DNA of 64,000 nucleotides, taken from assembly GCA_032622095.1 (NCBI GenBank), contig CP136066.1, positions 183,494,716-183,558,715 on the forward strand, read 5' to 3'. This stretch comes from Siphonodentalium dalli (lineage: Eukaryota > Mollusca > Scaphopoda > Gadilida > Siphonodentaliidae). The position numbers and the translations under genes are program-made. The notes below the pieces were generated by a model. The model did not search any database, had not been told where the DNA came from, and worked only from the letters and a program-made list of their open reading frames with translations. Below are positions 36,991 to 48,694 of the stretch, one piece after another. Position 1 is the first letter of the stretch. Every line of letters starts with the position of its first letter.

Positions 36991-38729
36991 TCAACTTAGT
37001 CTCAAGCTACTTGCATCAGAGTAAGATAGCGTGCACTCTGGGCATGAGTAACTAGAGTTTCCGCCGCAGGATTTTGTGTGACGGTGCAGGTACTCTTTCG
37101 CCGTAAACGTTTTCCTGCACGACTCGCATTTATTCGGGCATGAGCCAGTGTGTAAATTTACATGGGTCAGAAATGCCGTCTTCTTGTAAAATGATTTCCC
37201 GCATCCATCAAAGGGATATACTTCCAGTTCTCCGTGAGTTTTCACATGCTTCTTGTAGGTGTAAATGTTACCATAAAGCTGGCCGCACACAGAGTACAGT
37301 CGGATGCTGCGCTTCTTTATGTGCCTTCATGTCACTTTCTGTGGAGAAAAACCTGTGGCATGGTCCACAGAGGAAACTAGACACCACATGCACATTCATG
37401 TGTCGCCTTAATGATGAAAGATTGCTGTAATCTTTCTCGCATTCTCTACACTGGTGTCTCTTGATTCGAGATACAGCAGCAGGCGGTTCTGCCATATCCA
37501 CGAATTCGCCCTCTACCGGATCAACTGTATCTTCATGTATAGCTACAATGGAAAGAAAATTAACCAATAAAATCATTCATCTACCTGTCATAGCAAAATC
37601 TTCGGGAAATGTCAGTTACCACTGTTCGGAAGTTTTGTGCACATTCATATAGAGAGACATGCAGTATTAGTGTTAAATTTTACTCCTGTTCCTAATGGTA
37701 CTCATCCGATCAGACACTCCTAAATTATTATCTTTTTCGGCTTCGGGAGTAAACAATATTTTATTCGAGTCGAGGAACCCACCCATCAAAGCTGAGAGTG
37801 ATTATATATCGATGTTTGAACTTTGCGGTTTCTATTTGATGTGGCCCACATACTGATCGATTGACGAGGATCAAACGAACGGTCTTGCAGATAAAGATGG
37901 ATAACTCTAAAACCAAGTGGTAATAATGACCACTTGATTTTAGAGTTAGCCATCTTTATCTACAAAAACCGCAAAGTTCAAACATCGATATCTAATCACC
38001 ACCCTGAGCTGTGATGGGTGGGTTCCTCGACTCAAATCAAATATTTGTTACCCCCGAAGCCAAAGAAATAATTATTTAGGAGTGTGTGATCGGATTGATT
38101 ACCTTTAATGACAACCCCCATGAGATTCAAAATAGTATTTCGGAGTCGCCATACAAATGTGTCGGGATTTTGCCACCATTTATTAATCTATATATTGTTG
38201 TTGTTGTTGTTGTTGTAGTTGTTTTTTTGTTGTTGAAGTATTATCCGGAAAGAGAAACACAAAATTTCAATAAGGATTATTTTTGCACGTTTGCAAAATA
38301 AACCGCACCAGTAGGTACGTCAACCGCGACAATAGGTACTTTCACAAGAAATTGCACCGAATCGTTGATACTCATAAAATTATCGCCAACAATTATTTAA
38401 ACCCATAATTTGGCGTTTTTATACGATTCTAACACAATCACAACGTTTTTTCCTGTTATCGTAATGTACATCTTTCCAAATAGCTTCATGATGGCATTGC
38501 CAATTAAACACGGCCGTGTTTATATCACTTTTTAGTCCAAATTATTTCCTCAGACTGTCAAATTTTCCAAATAATCATCTCAAATCATTAGAAAAATCAC
38601 GATTTAAAATGGGCCAAATAATTTCTATCAACGAGTGAGAATCCATATGTATAATATGTGGTTAATTGTTCTTCTGTGATATCGATTTGCAGTCATTTTA
38701 GGCATGTTAACATACGTACCTTCCATCAT
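36991..38729 (-). pseudogene. Two-exon C2H2 multi-finger gene, frameshifted
   Basis: Exon 1 ends ATGATGGAAG|GTACGTATG (donor after 38720). Exon 2 begins after CATTGTAG at 37542, and joining gives an in-frame start MMEAIHEDTVDP. Fingers follow: CRECEKDYSNLSSLRRHMNVH, then CGPC.FFSTESDMKAHKEAQH, CGQLYGNIYTYKKHVKTH, a fourth whose first Cys is replaced (YPFDGCGKSF), CESCRKTFTAKEYLHRHTKSC, and a truncated sixth. A frameshift lies near 37283 between fingers 2 and 3, so the copy is probably defective. Predicted DNA-binding. The intron holds the hairpin MITE. Confidence 0.6.
37693..38107. mobile_element. Foldback (palindromic) MITE
   Basis: Two long arms meet near 37917: GGTACTCATCCGATC..., CTTCGGGAGTAA, GAGTCGAGGAACC, then the reverse. 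It is homologous to the MITE at 57450-57917, which has a clean TTAA duplication. Confidence 0.75.
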
Positions 38730-38780
38730 CGCACGGGATATGCGTGGTCGGATTATCTTGTTCGGCGGTACGATAACCGG

Positions 38781-38807
38781 GTTGGTGATACGCGGGTGAC
38801 CGGTGTG
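38781..38807 (-). repeat. 27-bp block inverted relative to 35887-35913
   Basis: Perfect 27-base match in reverse orientation. Each copy lies in the 5' exon of one of the two convergent zinc-finger genes. Confidence 0.75.
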
Positions 38808-38992
38808 AACCCTGTCCTATTCCATATACAAATATGATGCTAGGTGCGAAGCGATAACCGTGGACCGATATAGATGAGAGCTCTGGCACGCACACTTGCG
38901 ATCAATGCATCCACAATTCAAACGACAAGAAAAACATACATGTATAATAACATACAAGCATATAAATAACACGAATTCCACAGTGATCCTTT

Positions 38993-39313
38993 GTGTATGT
39001 TGTCACCGTAAGGTTTCGACAAATGGCACTGTCCTATTCGCCTATACACGTACCAGATTATAGTACAAAGAACGAAGAACAACAACGAATAATAATCAAG
39101 ACAACAAGAGAAAGTTAAGATAATGCTAAGGTAGAAAAAACGATGCTCGCGCAACGATATCTAAAAGTATCTAACACTTGGTCGGTGCAGGGTATAACTT
39201 ATAAAGAGCGTTATAGAGCTCAGAAAGTGGTACGCATGGTGTAGCATAATACATAAATATTGTTCCATACGTCTAGTCGGGTTATTTAGTGGTCATAAAT
39301 TATAAAGAGCGTT
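38993..39313. promoter_or_regulatory. Subterminal block with two TAAAGAGCGTT boxes
   Basis: GTATGTTGTCACCG (as near 29833) is followed by boxes at 39203-39212 and 39304-39313. It is upstream of the multi-finger gene and 450-560 bp inside the right TIR. Could be promoter elements or transposase-binding sites. Confidence 0.5.
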
Positions 39314-39762
39314 TAGAAATTCAATTTAAGGCTGATATTCGCCCATACAGTTATACACGTGTGTTGTGTGTATGTTCTATATAGCCATTCTAATTCCTAC
39401 CTCACTTTGCCAAACTAATAATTTCCGACTATTAAGGTACACACGTCAGTGGGGAAGATATCACAAAATGACAGGATAATATTATACTAAGACATTTCAA
39501 CATATTAATAGTTATTCACTAATAACACATTTGGGGATTGATGAAGATATGTAGTTAAAATATCCATTTTCATGACGTTTTGCATGTTTTTTTGCATATT
39601 ATTGGCGGCCATCTTGGATTATGGTGATTTTTTTCCTATGAAATATTAAGCATAACTTAATAGAAAGAAAATGATATATGATACTACTTTGATTATCAAT
39701 ATATTACGTCGCAATAAAACAAAAATTACATGACTGTGGTCGACATGCTAGAATTTGCGTTT

Positions 39763-40286
39763 TGGGGTAGGGGTAGGTTATTAGGGTACTATACGTGACA
39801 TGGGCTAAATATTTTCAAGTTATTGTGCTTATCAGATCTCCAGTATGCTACTGGTCACTACAACACCAAATATGTTATACTTTTTCCGTATAGATTTCTG
39901 GCCAGTGAAAACGAAACGATGTCACTTTGGTGAATCGACGAAAATAGTGCAGCGTCAACAAGAGTTAGGCGCCTCGTGGCGTCACCACGAATATCTTTCG
40001 TAGACATTTGAAGCACATTTCAGCTCTATCATACTAATTAATCTCCCATATCGCATATTGACTTCTTGGCATGATAAATTTCGTAATAAAATGAAGTTTA
40101 CAAAATTGTAGTATTTTCGGAAAATAGCTTTAAAAATGAGGTGGGCACTCATAGAAAGTTATTTTGGACCACATTTTCTTAGTGCACCAACCATATCCTG
40201 AAACTAGAGGCATTTTCCTATAAGAAAATCATAGTGGCATAAATTCGCTCAGTGGCGGACACCTATGTGTATTCCCAATCTCTACT
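39763..40286 (-). repeat. Right terminal inverted repeat
   Basis: 524 bp, the inverted partner of 31961-32496, abutting the ATATT duplication at 40287-40291. Confidence 0.88.
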
Positions 40287-40455
40287 ATATTAGGAATACA
40301 ATAACACGGAACGCGTGCACGTTTCTGTGCCATCCAGTGCAAATGGCTGTTTTTTGTTTCGAAACAAAAATTCGTGTTCTAAGATCTATTTGTTATTACT
40401 TCAATGCGTCTTGCGATATTAACGATGGGTGAATAATACTTGTAAGCGATGTGCA

Positions 40456-40481
40456 CCCCCCCCCCCCCCCCCCCCCCCCCC
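40456..40481. repeat. Poly(C) run, 26 C
   Basis: The longest homopolymer in the window; overlapping proline-rich ORFs are artefacts of it. Confidence 0.9.
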
Positions 40482-41874
40482 ACTCACTGTTACAACAAAT
40501 ATCGAGGAGAATATAATTTTTTCTCTAACTTTTCAGTGTTTATTTCGACAGAAATTTCGACAGAAAATTCTCCGTTCACTCCCAACTTCCAGATTAAATG
40601 CCATCAAATGTACATTTTTCTCCGATGTTACACGATACAACAAGTCGCAGTTCGAGGGTATTTTCCCGACCTATTTTCCTGCAATGCGGTACATATTATC
40701 GTATTGTCTCAAGGAATCGAGAATATGACATAATAATGAGGTAGTTCAACGAACGAATGACAGATTCGCACTTCAGTAACCTTCATCATATCATTGTTAT
40801 GTTAACGACCAGTGTGTTTTCACACTTGGCTGACCACTGGACAAAATAATAGGATTAAAATGCCCGACCGAGCATTGCATTGACATTATATCGCGTGTGT
40901 GTGAACCGTGGCTACCTTGATTGGTGGTCATTTGTACCGGTTGAATAATCATGTACGTAATACACACGCAATCTGCGGCATGCTCAAATTATTCGACCAA
41001 GGGTATATAATTAGTCCAGGCACATCAGGTTCCATAGGGACAAACATCGGAGAAAGCTGATATTTTCCGGGATTAATAAGAACATGTTTATGAGCATGTT
41101 TATTATCAACTTAAAATATCGATGTAGCTTTATCTGGACAGTCATGCAATAGGTGCTGTTTACCTCAGATGACTAATAATTATTTTAAATGACTTGATGG
41201 ACCACCAATAAATTACGAATTCTTCACCCTAGGAACGCCGGATACCCCTGATAGTATTTTATAATAAGTCTACGAATTTCCAATAAGAATTAGGGGTTGT
41301 TTGCCGGAAGCAATCCACTAAAACCAGCACGACTAATACTGTTCTGATTGAGCTGAATCATCAACCCAGTGTATATCCATCACCGAAATTTGCGCAGGAA
41401 TTTTGCATTTGTTTACATTAAATTTCGATATTTTGAACATTTTTTTTTTTAATATATGTTTATTCGTCCTTTGAAATATGCCACGATTTTACATATATCC
41501 ATTACAGAGCCCACGTGGCAGGGGTTTTGTATTTCTGAAAGTAAAATAACAGTATCAGTTCTTAAAGTATTTGTTTTGTTATATTTTTTCGATGATTATT
41601 GTGATTATTGTTGGTTCTGATCTCATGTATGGCTGCGGTGCCACTAGTGAGATTGATGTATCTACAGTTTTCGGGATCGTGTTCATTAATCTAGTAAACA
41701 CTATCTATTGTTTGTATAGTTTGCGACATATTTCAAGGAAGGAACAGTGATACATTTTATATTTTTTTTTACCTTTGATTTACCTTTGATCTTCAGCCTG
41801 TGTTAAGCTTTCGCTTGTAATGGCTACTTGTCTTCTTGAGCTCACTTTATTTTTGTTTGCGCAATTATAGAAAT
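40482..41874. other. No gene seen
   Basis: AT-rich intergenic DNA between the TIR element and a LINE 3' end; no conserved frame or obvious repeat. Confidence 0.4.
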
Positions 41875-44520
41875 TAAAATAAAATTTATTTTATTTTCCT
41901 CTCCAGCTATCGTTGAGATATGATTTGAATTGATCTAGGGAGTTTGCCGTCACACATAGATCTGTCAGGTTGTTCCAGTTTGTCGTACTCCTGGCAACGA
42001 AATTGTTCTTGGCTAAGTTGGTGTTATATCGCTTTTTATATATTTTGCTTGGGTGTCCTCTCGTTCTGCTATCCTTGGGTTTTTCCAATGTTTTTGTCAG
42101 CCGTACTTTATCTATGTTGTTTTGTATTTTGTATAGCTGGGTCATGTCGCTCCTTTCTCTTCTGTATTCCAGAGTTGGTATACCAAGATGTTTTATTCTC
42201 TCTTCGTAAGGTTTATCTTGTATCTTCTTCACCAGCTTTGTGGCTCTTCTTTGTACGCTTTCTATAGCTATTTTGTCCTTTCTTAAGTGTGGGTTCCAGA
42301 TTGATGAGCCATATTCTAGGGTGGGTCTGACATAAGATTTATATAGGATCTTGAACATGTCTTCATCCATATGCTGGAAAGTTCTCCTCATGATTCCTAA
42401 CTTCTGGTTTGCTTTGTTTACGATTGTGGAGACATGTGTGTTGAATTTCATATTCTTATCGAATGTTACTCCAATATCCTTTTCTTCTTCAGCTGCCACT
42501 ATCGTGTGGATTGATCCATTCTCTGATATTGTATATTGATGCTGTTTATTATTATTCCCAAGATGCATCACTTTGCATTTATCTGCATTGAAGCGAAGTA
42601 GCCATCTGTCAGACCAGCTAGACAATGTATCTAGGTCTTTTTGAAGATTCTGGCAGTCGTCCTCTGATGTTATGCTTTTATATACTTTGGTATCATCCGC
42701 AAAGATTTTTATGTTACTGTCTATTCCCTCTGTGATATCATTTATGAAGATCAGAAACAGCGTTGGACCCAGGACATACCCTTGTGGAATTCCGCTGGTA
42801 ACTTTTCTAGCACTTGATGGTTGTCCTATTTTGACTGTTTGCATACGGTTAGTTCAAAACGCTGTTGTCCACTCTTTGATGTTTCCTCTGATTTCGTAGC
42901 TGTCGATTTTGTTTAGCAGGCGTTTGTGTGGTACCGTATCGAATGCCCTCCTGAAGTATACTGCATCTATTTCTTTTCCTTCATTGAGAGCCTCGTACCA
43001 GTCTTCTTGAACTTCTAGGAGTTGGGTCACGCATGAGTGTTGAGCTCTGAAACCGTGTTGTTCTTCTGTGAATAGATTATTTGATTCCATGTGCTCCATT
43101 ATCTTGTCTCGGATTATGCTCTCCAGTATCTTACATATTACACTTGTCAGGCTTACTGGTCGATAGTTGCCTGGAGTACATTTTTTTCCTTTCTTGTATA
43201 TGTGAACTACTGATGCATTCTTCCATCCTTGAGGGAGTACCCCTTCTTCTATGGATTTATTGTACAGTATGCATAAGGGTGTTCAAAGACATGATGCAGT
43301 CGCCTTTAGAAACGCAGGATGGAGTTGATCCTCCCCGGGTGATTTCGTTGAATCCAATGCGAGCAGTTTTTTCATAACTTGTTCTGGTGTCACTACTAGG
43401 TTTTTTAGCTCGTCGGAGAATTCTCTATCATCAAGTTCCGGGATGTGATCATCATCTTCCTTTGTAAAGACGCTGCAGAAGAATGCATTAAATATCTCAG
43501 CCTTGTCTTTGTTGTCTCTAATGATGTTCCCATCTTTATCTTCTATGTCAGCTATCCCTTCTTTGATCTTTGTATTTTGCTTGACATAATTCCAGAAAGA
43601 TTTTGAGTCTTTCTTGAAGTTCGCGGCAAGCTTCATTTCAAAGTCCTTGTGGGCTTGTCTGATCACTTTGTTGGCTAGATTGCGTGCAGCCACATATGAT
43701 TTAAATGTCTTGTCTGATTTATTGTGGATATATTTCTTCCAGTATTTTTATTTTTATTTTTCTTAATTTTCCCTGTCTTTGTTAGAGGAACTGTCTTGTC
43801 TCTAATGATTAATATGTTCCTTGTTATGTATTCCCATGTTTCCTCTACTGACATCATATTCATTGCCGTCCAGTCCAAATCTGTAAGTAGATTGTTCGCT
43901 TGATCATAATCCGCTTTATTGTATAGATGTCTTTCCCCTCTAGTCTCCACTGTGTCTACGTAGCATGTCAGGGCGAAACTCAAAGTTAGATGATCACTTT
44001 TTCCAATTGGTGGGAGATAGTTGATATCTTCAAACATTTGTTCTTCATTGGTGAATATTAAATGCAGTATATTGGAGGTTTGTCCCTGTCTGTGTCATGT
44101 TGGCTTTCTTACGCTTTGATGCAGCAATGTGTGATTTGTTCCCTCCAAAAATTTGTATACTTCTGAATCCACACCATTTGTTGTACTTTGAAATTAAAGT
44201 CTCCAGCTATTATTTTGTGGGATTATCTTCTATCCGCCATTTCCTTCATTTGCTTGATAACTGCCTTGTTATTTTCCTCAGAACTCTGTGGGCTCCTATA
44301 AATTCCTCCAATAAGTAATTGATCTCTGTTTTTCAGTTTTATCAGGCACCATATTGATTCATCACATTTTGTTTTTGGTTCTATGAGGTTCGCTTTAAGA
44401 TCTGGGTGGGTATAGATCGCTATGCCACGTCCTTTTTCCAGAGGAGTGTGTATCATGTCAAATCCATCCATCTGGAATTAAATCAGTTGGTTGTGGTGGT
44501 TGTGTCGTGTCGGGATTCAA
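41875..44520 (-). mobile_element. 5'-truncated, decayed CR1-like LINE
   Basis: ORF2 pieces are collinear on the minus strand from an incomplete endonuclease domain (44471) to the C-terminus (41891). The 3' end has an AAAATAAAA-type tail. No ORF1 is present. Confidence 0.8.
41891..44471 (-). pseudogene. CR1-like LINE ORF2, frameshifted
   Basis: Endonuclease remnants: GRGIAIYTHPDLKANL and IGGIYRSPQS (44471-44223), then a shifted block with AGDFNF and GKSDHLTLSFAL (44222-43675). RT: LDSTKSPGEDQLHPAFLK (43693-43283), HGFRAQHSCVTQLLEVQEDW and FRRAFDTVPHKRLLNKI (43099-42854), then IPQGYVLGPTLFLIFINDI and FADDTKVY (42844-41891). The catalytic FADD is kept, but at least three frameshifts and a missing N-terminus make it inactive. 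The C-terminal RRATKLVKKI and LGIPTLEYRRERSDM blocks are typical of CR1-group elements. Confidence 0.85.
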
Positions 44521-44799
44521 AGGGGGTGCATATGAAAGGAATTATAGTCAGCAGAGTGTGACGTTGGTAGCCCGCGGTGAGTTTTCTGTTGTGTCAGATC
44601 AACATATGCAATTATGGGTGCAGTATAGGTTTCAGTATATCCCATCGGTCTGCATACTTATTTTTATTTTCAACATGTTGGAAATTGTATAATATTCTTT
44701 TGCATAACTGATGAAAGATATAACGGTAGGTTTATTAGGGTAGTGAAATTTACAACGAAATATATAATATTTTATGAAAATTAGCGTGAAATTTAATCC

Positions 44800-47700
44800 C
44801 AATAAGACATTTTGATCTATTATATTTATATGTATTGCATTAAGCAGCTCTTCCCAGAATATCTGTTAGGTGACAATCCCAAAACAGGTGTTTTATAGTT
44901 TCTGTTTCTTTATTGCAGAAATCACATTTTTTTGTACTATTCTTAACAAACTTTGATACAAGACAATTGGTACCTAATATTTTATGAATAATGTTATATT
45001 GAAACCATATTAATTTGACCTCTATTGTTCCACATTTAAACGGCGCAGTTGTCAATTTAGGCCATATTGTGTTTTTTATTGAAAATTCTTGCCACTTATT
45101 TGAAAGCTTATCTAGCCACTTCGTTGTTTCGCTTCAGCGTTTTAAGAACTGATGGCCCTTAACTCTTGCAATATTACGGAAGCTATCAGATATACCAGGT
45201 CTATGTGTTTTTGCTATTATTCGACTCGATGTGTTCATGCATTTCATATATTGCATAATACATTTGGTTATAGATATGAAGTGTAAATAATTCGGTTTCA
45301 TTGAAAATTTCTTACCGAATTGTGAAATCTGAAGTATGTTACCACTCGCGTCAAAAAAATATATAATCGTATACACTCCTTTCGCTTCCCATTTGTGTAT
45401 GTATATTGTGTCTCCGTGTATGACAATATTCTTATTGTACCACACTGATTGGAATAACACATTTGGATTTAAATCGTTGACTTTTTTATTAAATTTTGTC
45501 CATGCCGATAAGACTTCGACCCAGAACTTATATTTTTGAATTTTCTTTGAAATCCGACAAATATATTCTTCATTGCATAATTTCTCTGATATTCGTGTTT
45601 TTGTTATTTTTTTTAATCTACAGTTATGCTATGCTTCGCATCCAAGATACTTTCATTGAATCAATGTGTGTTTCTAAATCGATCATTTTAAGTCCCCCCT
45701 CCTAGTCCTGGACTAGTTGCTGGCGTTTACTTTTATCGGTTTTTTTTTATCCCAGATGAAGTTAAACATCAACGTATTTAACTTCTTAACGAAGTTTTTG
45801 CTAGGATTTCTACTGATAGGAGACAATGGTTCAACTGAGGTATTATAAATGTTTTGATTACTGTTATTTTACCAAGGGTGTTATCTTTCGTTTTTTCCAC
45901 ACCGAAATTGTTTCCTCGATACGGCGATACACATTGCTGTAATTTTCGTAAAAAATATTTTCCGCATTAAGGTCGAAATTAACACCTAGTAATTTGAAGT
46001 TGCAAGTAGTCACCAGTCCTGGACAACCGGAGGGGGGTCTGACACTTCTCTGTTTTGATCCAATCCACACAAGTTTCGTTTTTAATGAAGTTTATCTTTA
46101 GTCCAGATATTACAGAAAATCGTGATGCATGATGCTGGGATTAGAACCGTCGAGCAGAAAACATGTGTCATCGGCATATTGTGTCAGCTTTATTTCACTA
46201 TCACCTACTTTAATTCCTCGTATGTTATTATTTGTTCTTATGTGGTTTGACAGTATCTCCGCACAGAGAATAAACAAATAGGGCGATAGAGGGATCACCC
46301 TGCCTACAGCCCCTTTGTACATTAATTATATCTGAAAGATTACCACATTGTTTGATTGACGAGTATTTATCCGTGTAAAGAGTACGAACCCATCTAATGA
46401 ATGATGTACCGAAGTTAAATTCTTCAAAAGTCTTTTGTATAAAAGCCCACGACAAGGTGTCAAATGCTTTCTGAAAATCGATTAAAAGCAGACAGCCCGG
46501 TTGATTGTTTAGCTCTGTAAAATCGATCATATCTGCTACCAGTCTAATGTTTTCTCCAATAAATCTCCCTTTCATAAAACCTGTTTGATCCCTATTAATC
46601 ACAATTTCCAAAAGAGGTTTAATTCTATTCGAAAGGGCAGTTGTGAGTATTTTATAGGTGACCGAGAGTAGTGTTAGTGGTCTCTGGTTCTCTAATACAG
46701 CATGATCCTTTCCACTTTTCGGTATGGAATTTAAGATACCATGTCTTTGTGTGATTGACAAAGTTTCGCTCATATGTGCCATGTTTAGAGCGTTAAGTAA
46801 ATACTGTTTAAGTTCCTCCCAGAAACATTTGAAAAATTCTACCGTAAAACCACATATTCCGGGAGATTTGTTGCATTTCATCTGTAATAACGCTTTAGTT
46901 ATTTCATCTAACGTCAATTTGCCATCCGCGGCAAATGATTCTTCCGTGCTAAGACGTTTTATATTGTTTGAATTTGCGAACTCAGACCAGTCACTTTCAG
47001 ATATTTCATAAGTTTGTTTTGAATATAGTTTTTCGTAGTTTTTTCGCAACTCTACTAAAATTTCAGATTGATCCGTGACTACAGAATCGTCATTACTACG
47101 CCGGATTATGAATATCGTGCTTTCCAAAACGCGTTTCTTTTCGAGAGAGCAAAAGTACTTTGAGGGTCTTTCACCTTCCTCTATAATATTTGCTCTAGCT
47201 CGAATCATCGAACCTCTCAGCTTTTCAAGTTCATACTCGTGTAGTTTAGTCGACAGTTCTTCTATTTTTTGCAATGTGACAGTGTCGTTTTTATCGTAAT
47301 TTGTTTGTAAATTTTCTATTTTGGCCAGTTCGTTTAATTTAGTTTTTTTTAATCCTCGAAGCAAACATAATTGTAAACCCTCTTATTTCAACGAGTTGAT
47401 CGTTGATACTAAAATATTCTCGCCCCCCTAAGTATGCGTTTTTTACTCGGTATTGGTCTAAAACATCGCTTATTTTCTTTTTAACTCCGGCTTTATACAT
47501 TTCGTCTCCCAATAACATGTTATTCATTTTCCAATAATCTCTGCCCCGTTTAAAATTGCTAAATCTTATGGTTGTTTCTACCATTCAATGGTCTGAAATG
47601 TTTTCTTTTTTTGGTAAGACAACTATTTGATCAACTAACGGAACGATATGTTGATTATGTTCCGAAACTAGAAAGTAATCCAAGCGGGAAAATTTGTTTC

Positions 47701-47885
47701 TGTTCTTCGGCCACCAAGTGAATCGCGTATATTCGTTTTTCAAACGACGCCAAACGTCACATAAACGTTCGGCCCCCCATCAATTCTTCAACAGCTTTTC
47801 TAGCTTTTGGACAATTGTCATGTGAATAAAATTTTGTATCTTTCGTTTGGTTCATGAAAATGTTCCAGTCTCCGCAGATAATGAC
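44800..47885 (-). mobile_element. 5'-truncated Tx1/L1-like LINE
   Basis: Minus-strand ORF2 remnant starting in the middle of the endonuclease at about 47885, where an unrelated simple-repeat-tailed sequence (ATTCAATTCAATTCAATG) abuts, and running to about 44800. Confidence 0.75.
44840..47885 (-). pseudogene. Tx1/L1-like LINE ORF2, frameshifted
   Basis: Endonuclease C-terminus: CGDWNIFMNQTKD and, in another frame, RLDYFLVSEH. Linker: FKRGRDYWKMNNMLLGDEMY (47584-47339). RT: GERPSKYFCSLEKKR, ENQRPLTLLSVTYKIL, LLIDFQKAFDTLSWAFI and GCRQGDP (47364-46228), then LSPYLFILCAEIL and QYADDT (46322-46110), FKLLGVNFDLN (46070-45864), SVWYNKNIVIHGD (45460-45134), and a C-terminal CDFCNKETETIKHLFWDC zinc-knuckle-like motif (45055-44840). 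Multiple frameshifts; inactive. Confidence 0.85.
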
Positions 47886-48599
47886 AGATTCAATTCAATT
47901 CAATGTGTTTATTCCTTAACTCAAATATTACATGGGTATTGAGACATTTAACATATTTACATGGCATATAGTTATATACATTATATACATGGGGCAGGCG
48001 GGATTATTGCAATATGTACCATGCACACATGCCATATATAATTATACAACAGCGATAATTATTGTTCTTTCTCTGTCGTTACTAATGCTGTTATAAATAC
48101 TGCCCTCTATAGAGCTTATATCTTCTCTCGGTTTTTAGTACTATCAGCCAAGTGTAGCTTCAGTTGTCTCTATCGGAGTTACTCCGTTTTGGGCATTCGA
48201 GCACAATCATGGATTAGTGAAAATTTCTAAAATTTGATGGACGTGTTTTCTCCCAGATAATCGCATTAAATCATTTTTAGCTGTTCTCGCGGTATTCTCC
48301 ACAATTATGAATCGGTGAGTTGTAAGTTTCGATAAATTTTCGTTATCAAAAAATATATTAGTTTGATAATTTTATTAAGTTAGGCGAAGTTGGGCCGTCC
48401 TGGTCGGAATTGTCACGTATGCTGAGGTTTTTCATTTTCGGCTCGGCCGTTAAAGTGGGATTATTTCTGCCTAAGCCTGCCCATTAAGGGTGTGTTTACA
48501 TTGTGTAAATGACACTGTCTGGCGGTACATTATGCATACACTGTCAATAAGGCTGCTTATTGTTAGAAATCATTTGATTTTGAATCATCGACTCATTGA
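47886..48599. other. Gene-free spacer with a LINE/SINE-type tail
   Basis: Starts with an AATTC simple repeat followed by GTGTTTATTCC, as at the 3' end of a minus-strand retroelement. The rest has no recognisable coding sequence. Confidence 0.45.
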
Positions 48600-48694
48600 T
48601 CTGTTAATATATATATACCGAGAGAAGTGTACTCGAGAAAGGACTTTCATTCTGCCCTACAGCTAAATTTGACAAAGTAAAATTCTGTGATGAT

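Larger units (their letters stand above)
31961..40286. mobile_element. 8.3-kb TIR-bounded DNA transposon carrying a FEN-like gene and two zinc-finger genes
   Basis: Terminal inverted repeats at 31961-32496 and 39763-40286 begin AGTAGAGATTGGGAATACAC and are highly similar; the main difference is an extra ~13 bp in the left arm. Direct repeats ATATT at 31956-31960 and 40287-40291 flank them as a 5-bp target duplication (up to 7 bp if the ends differ by two). Between the TIRs lie a minus-strand FEN-like pseudogene, a plus-strand single-finger gene and a minus-strand multi-finger gene with a hairpin MITE in its intron. I find no DDE transposase, integrase, Rep or tyrosine recombinase. The superfamily is therefore unassigned. 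Confidence 0.8.
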
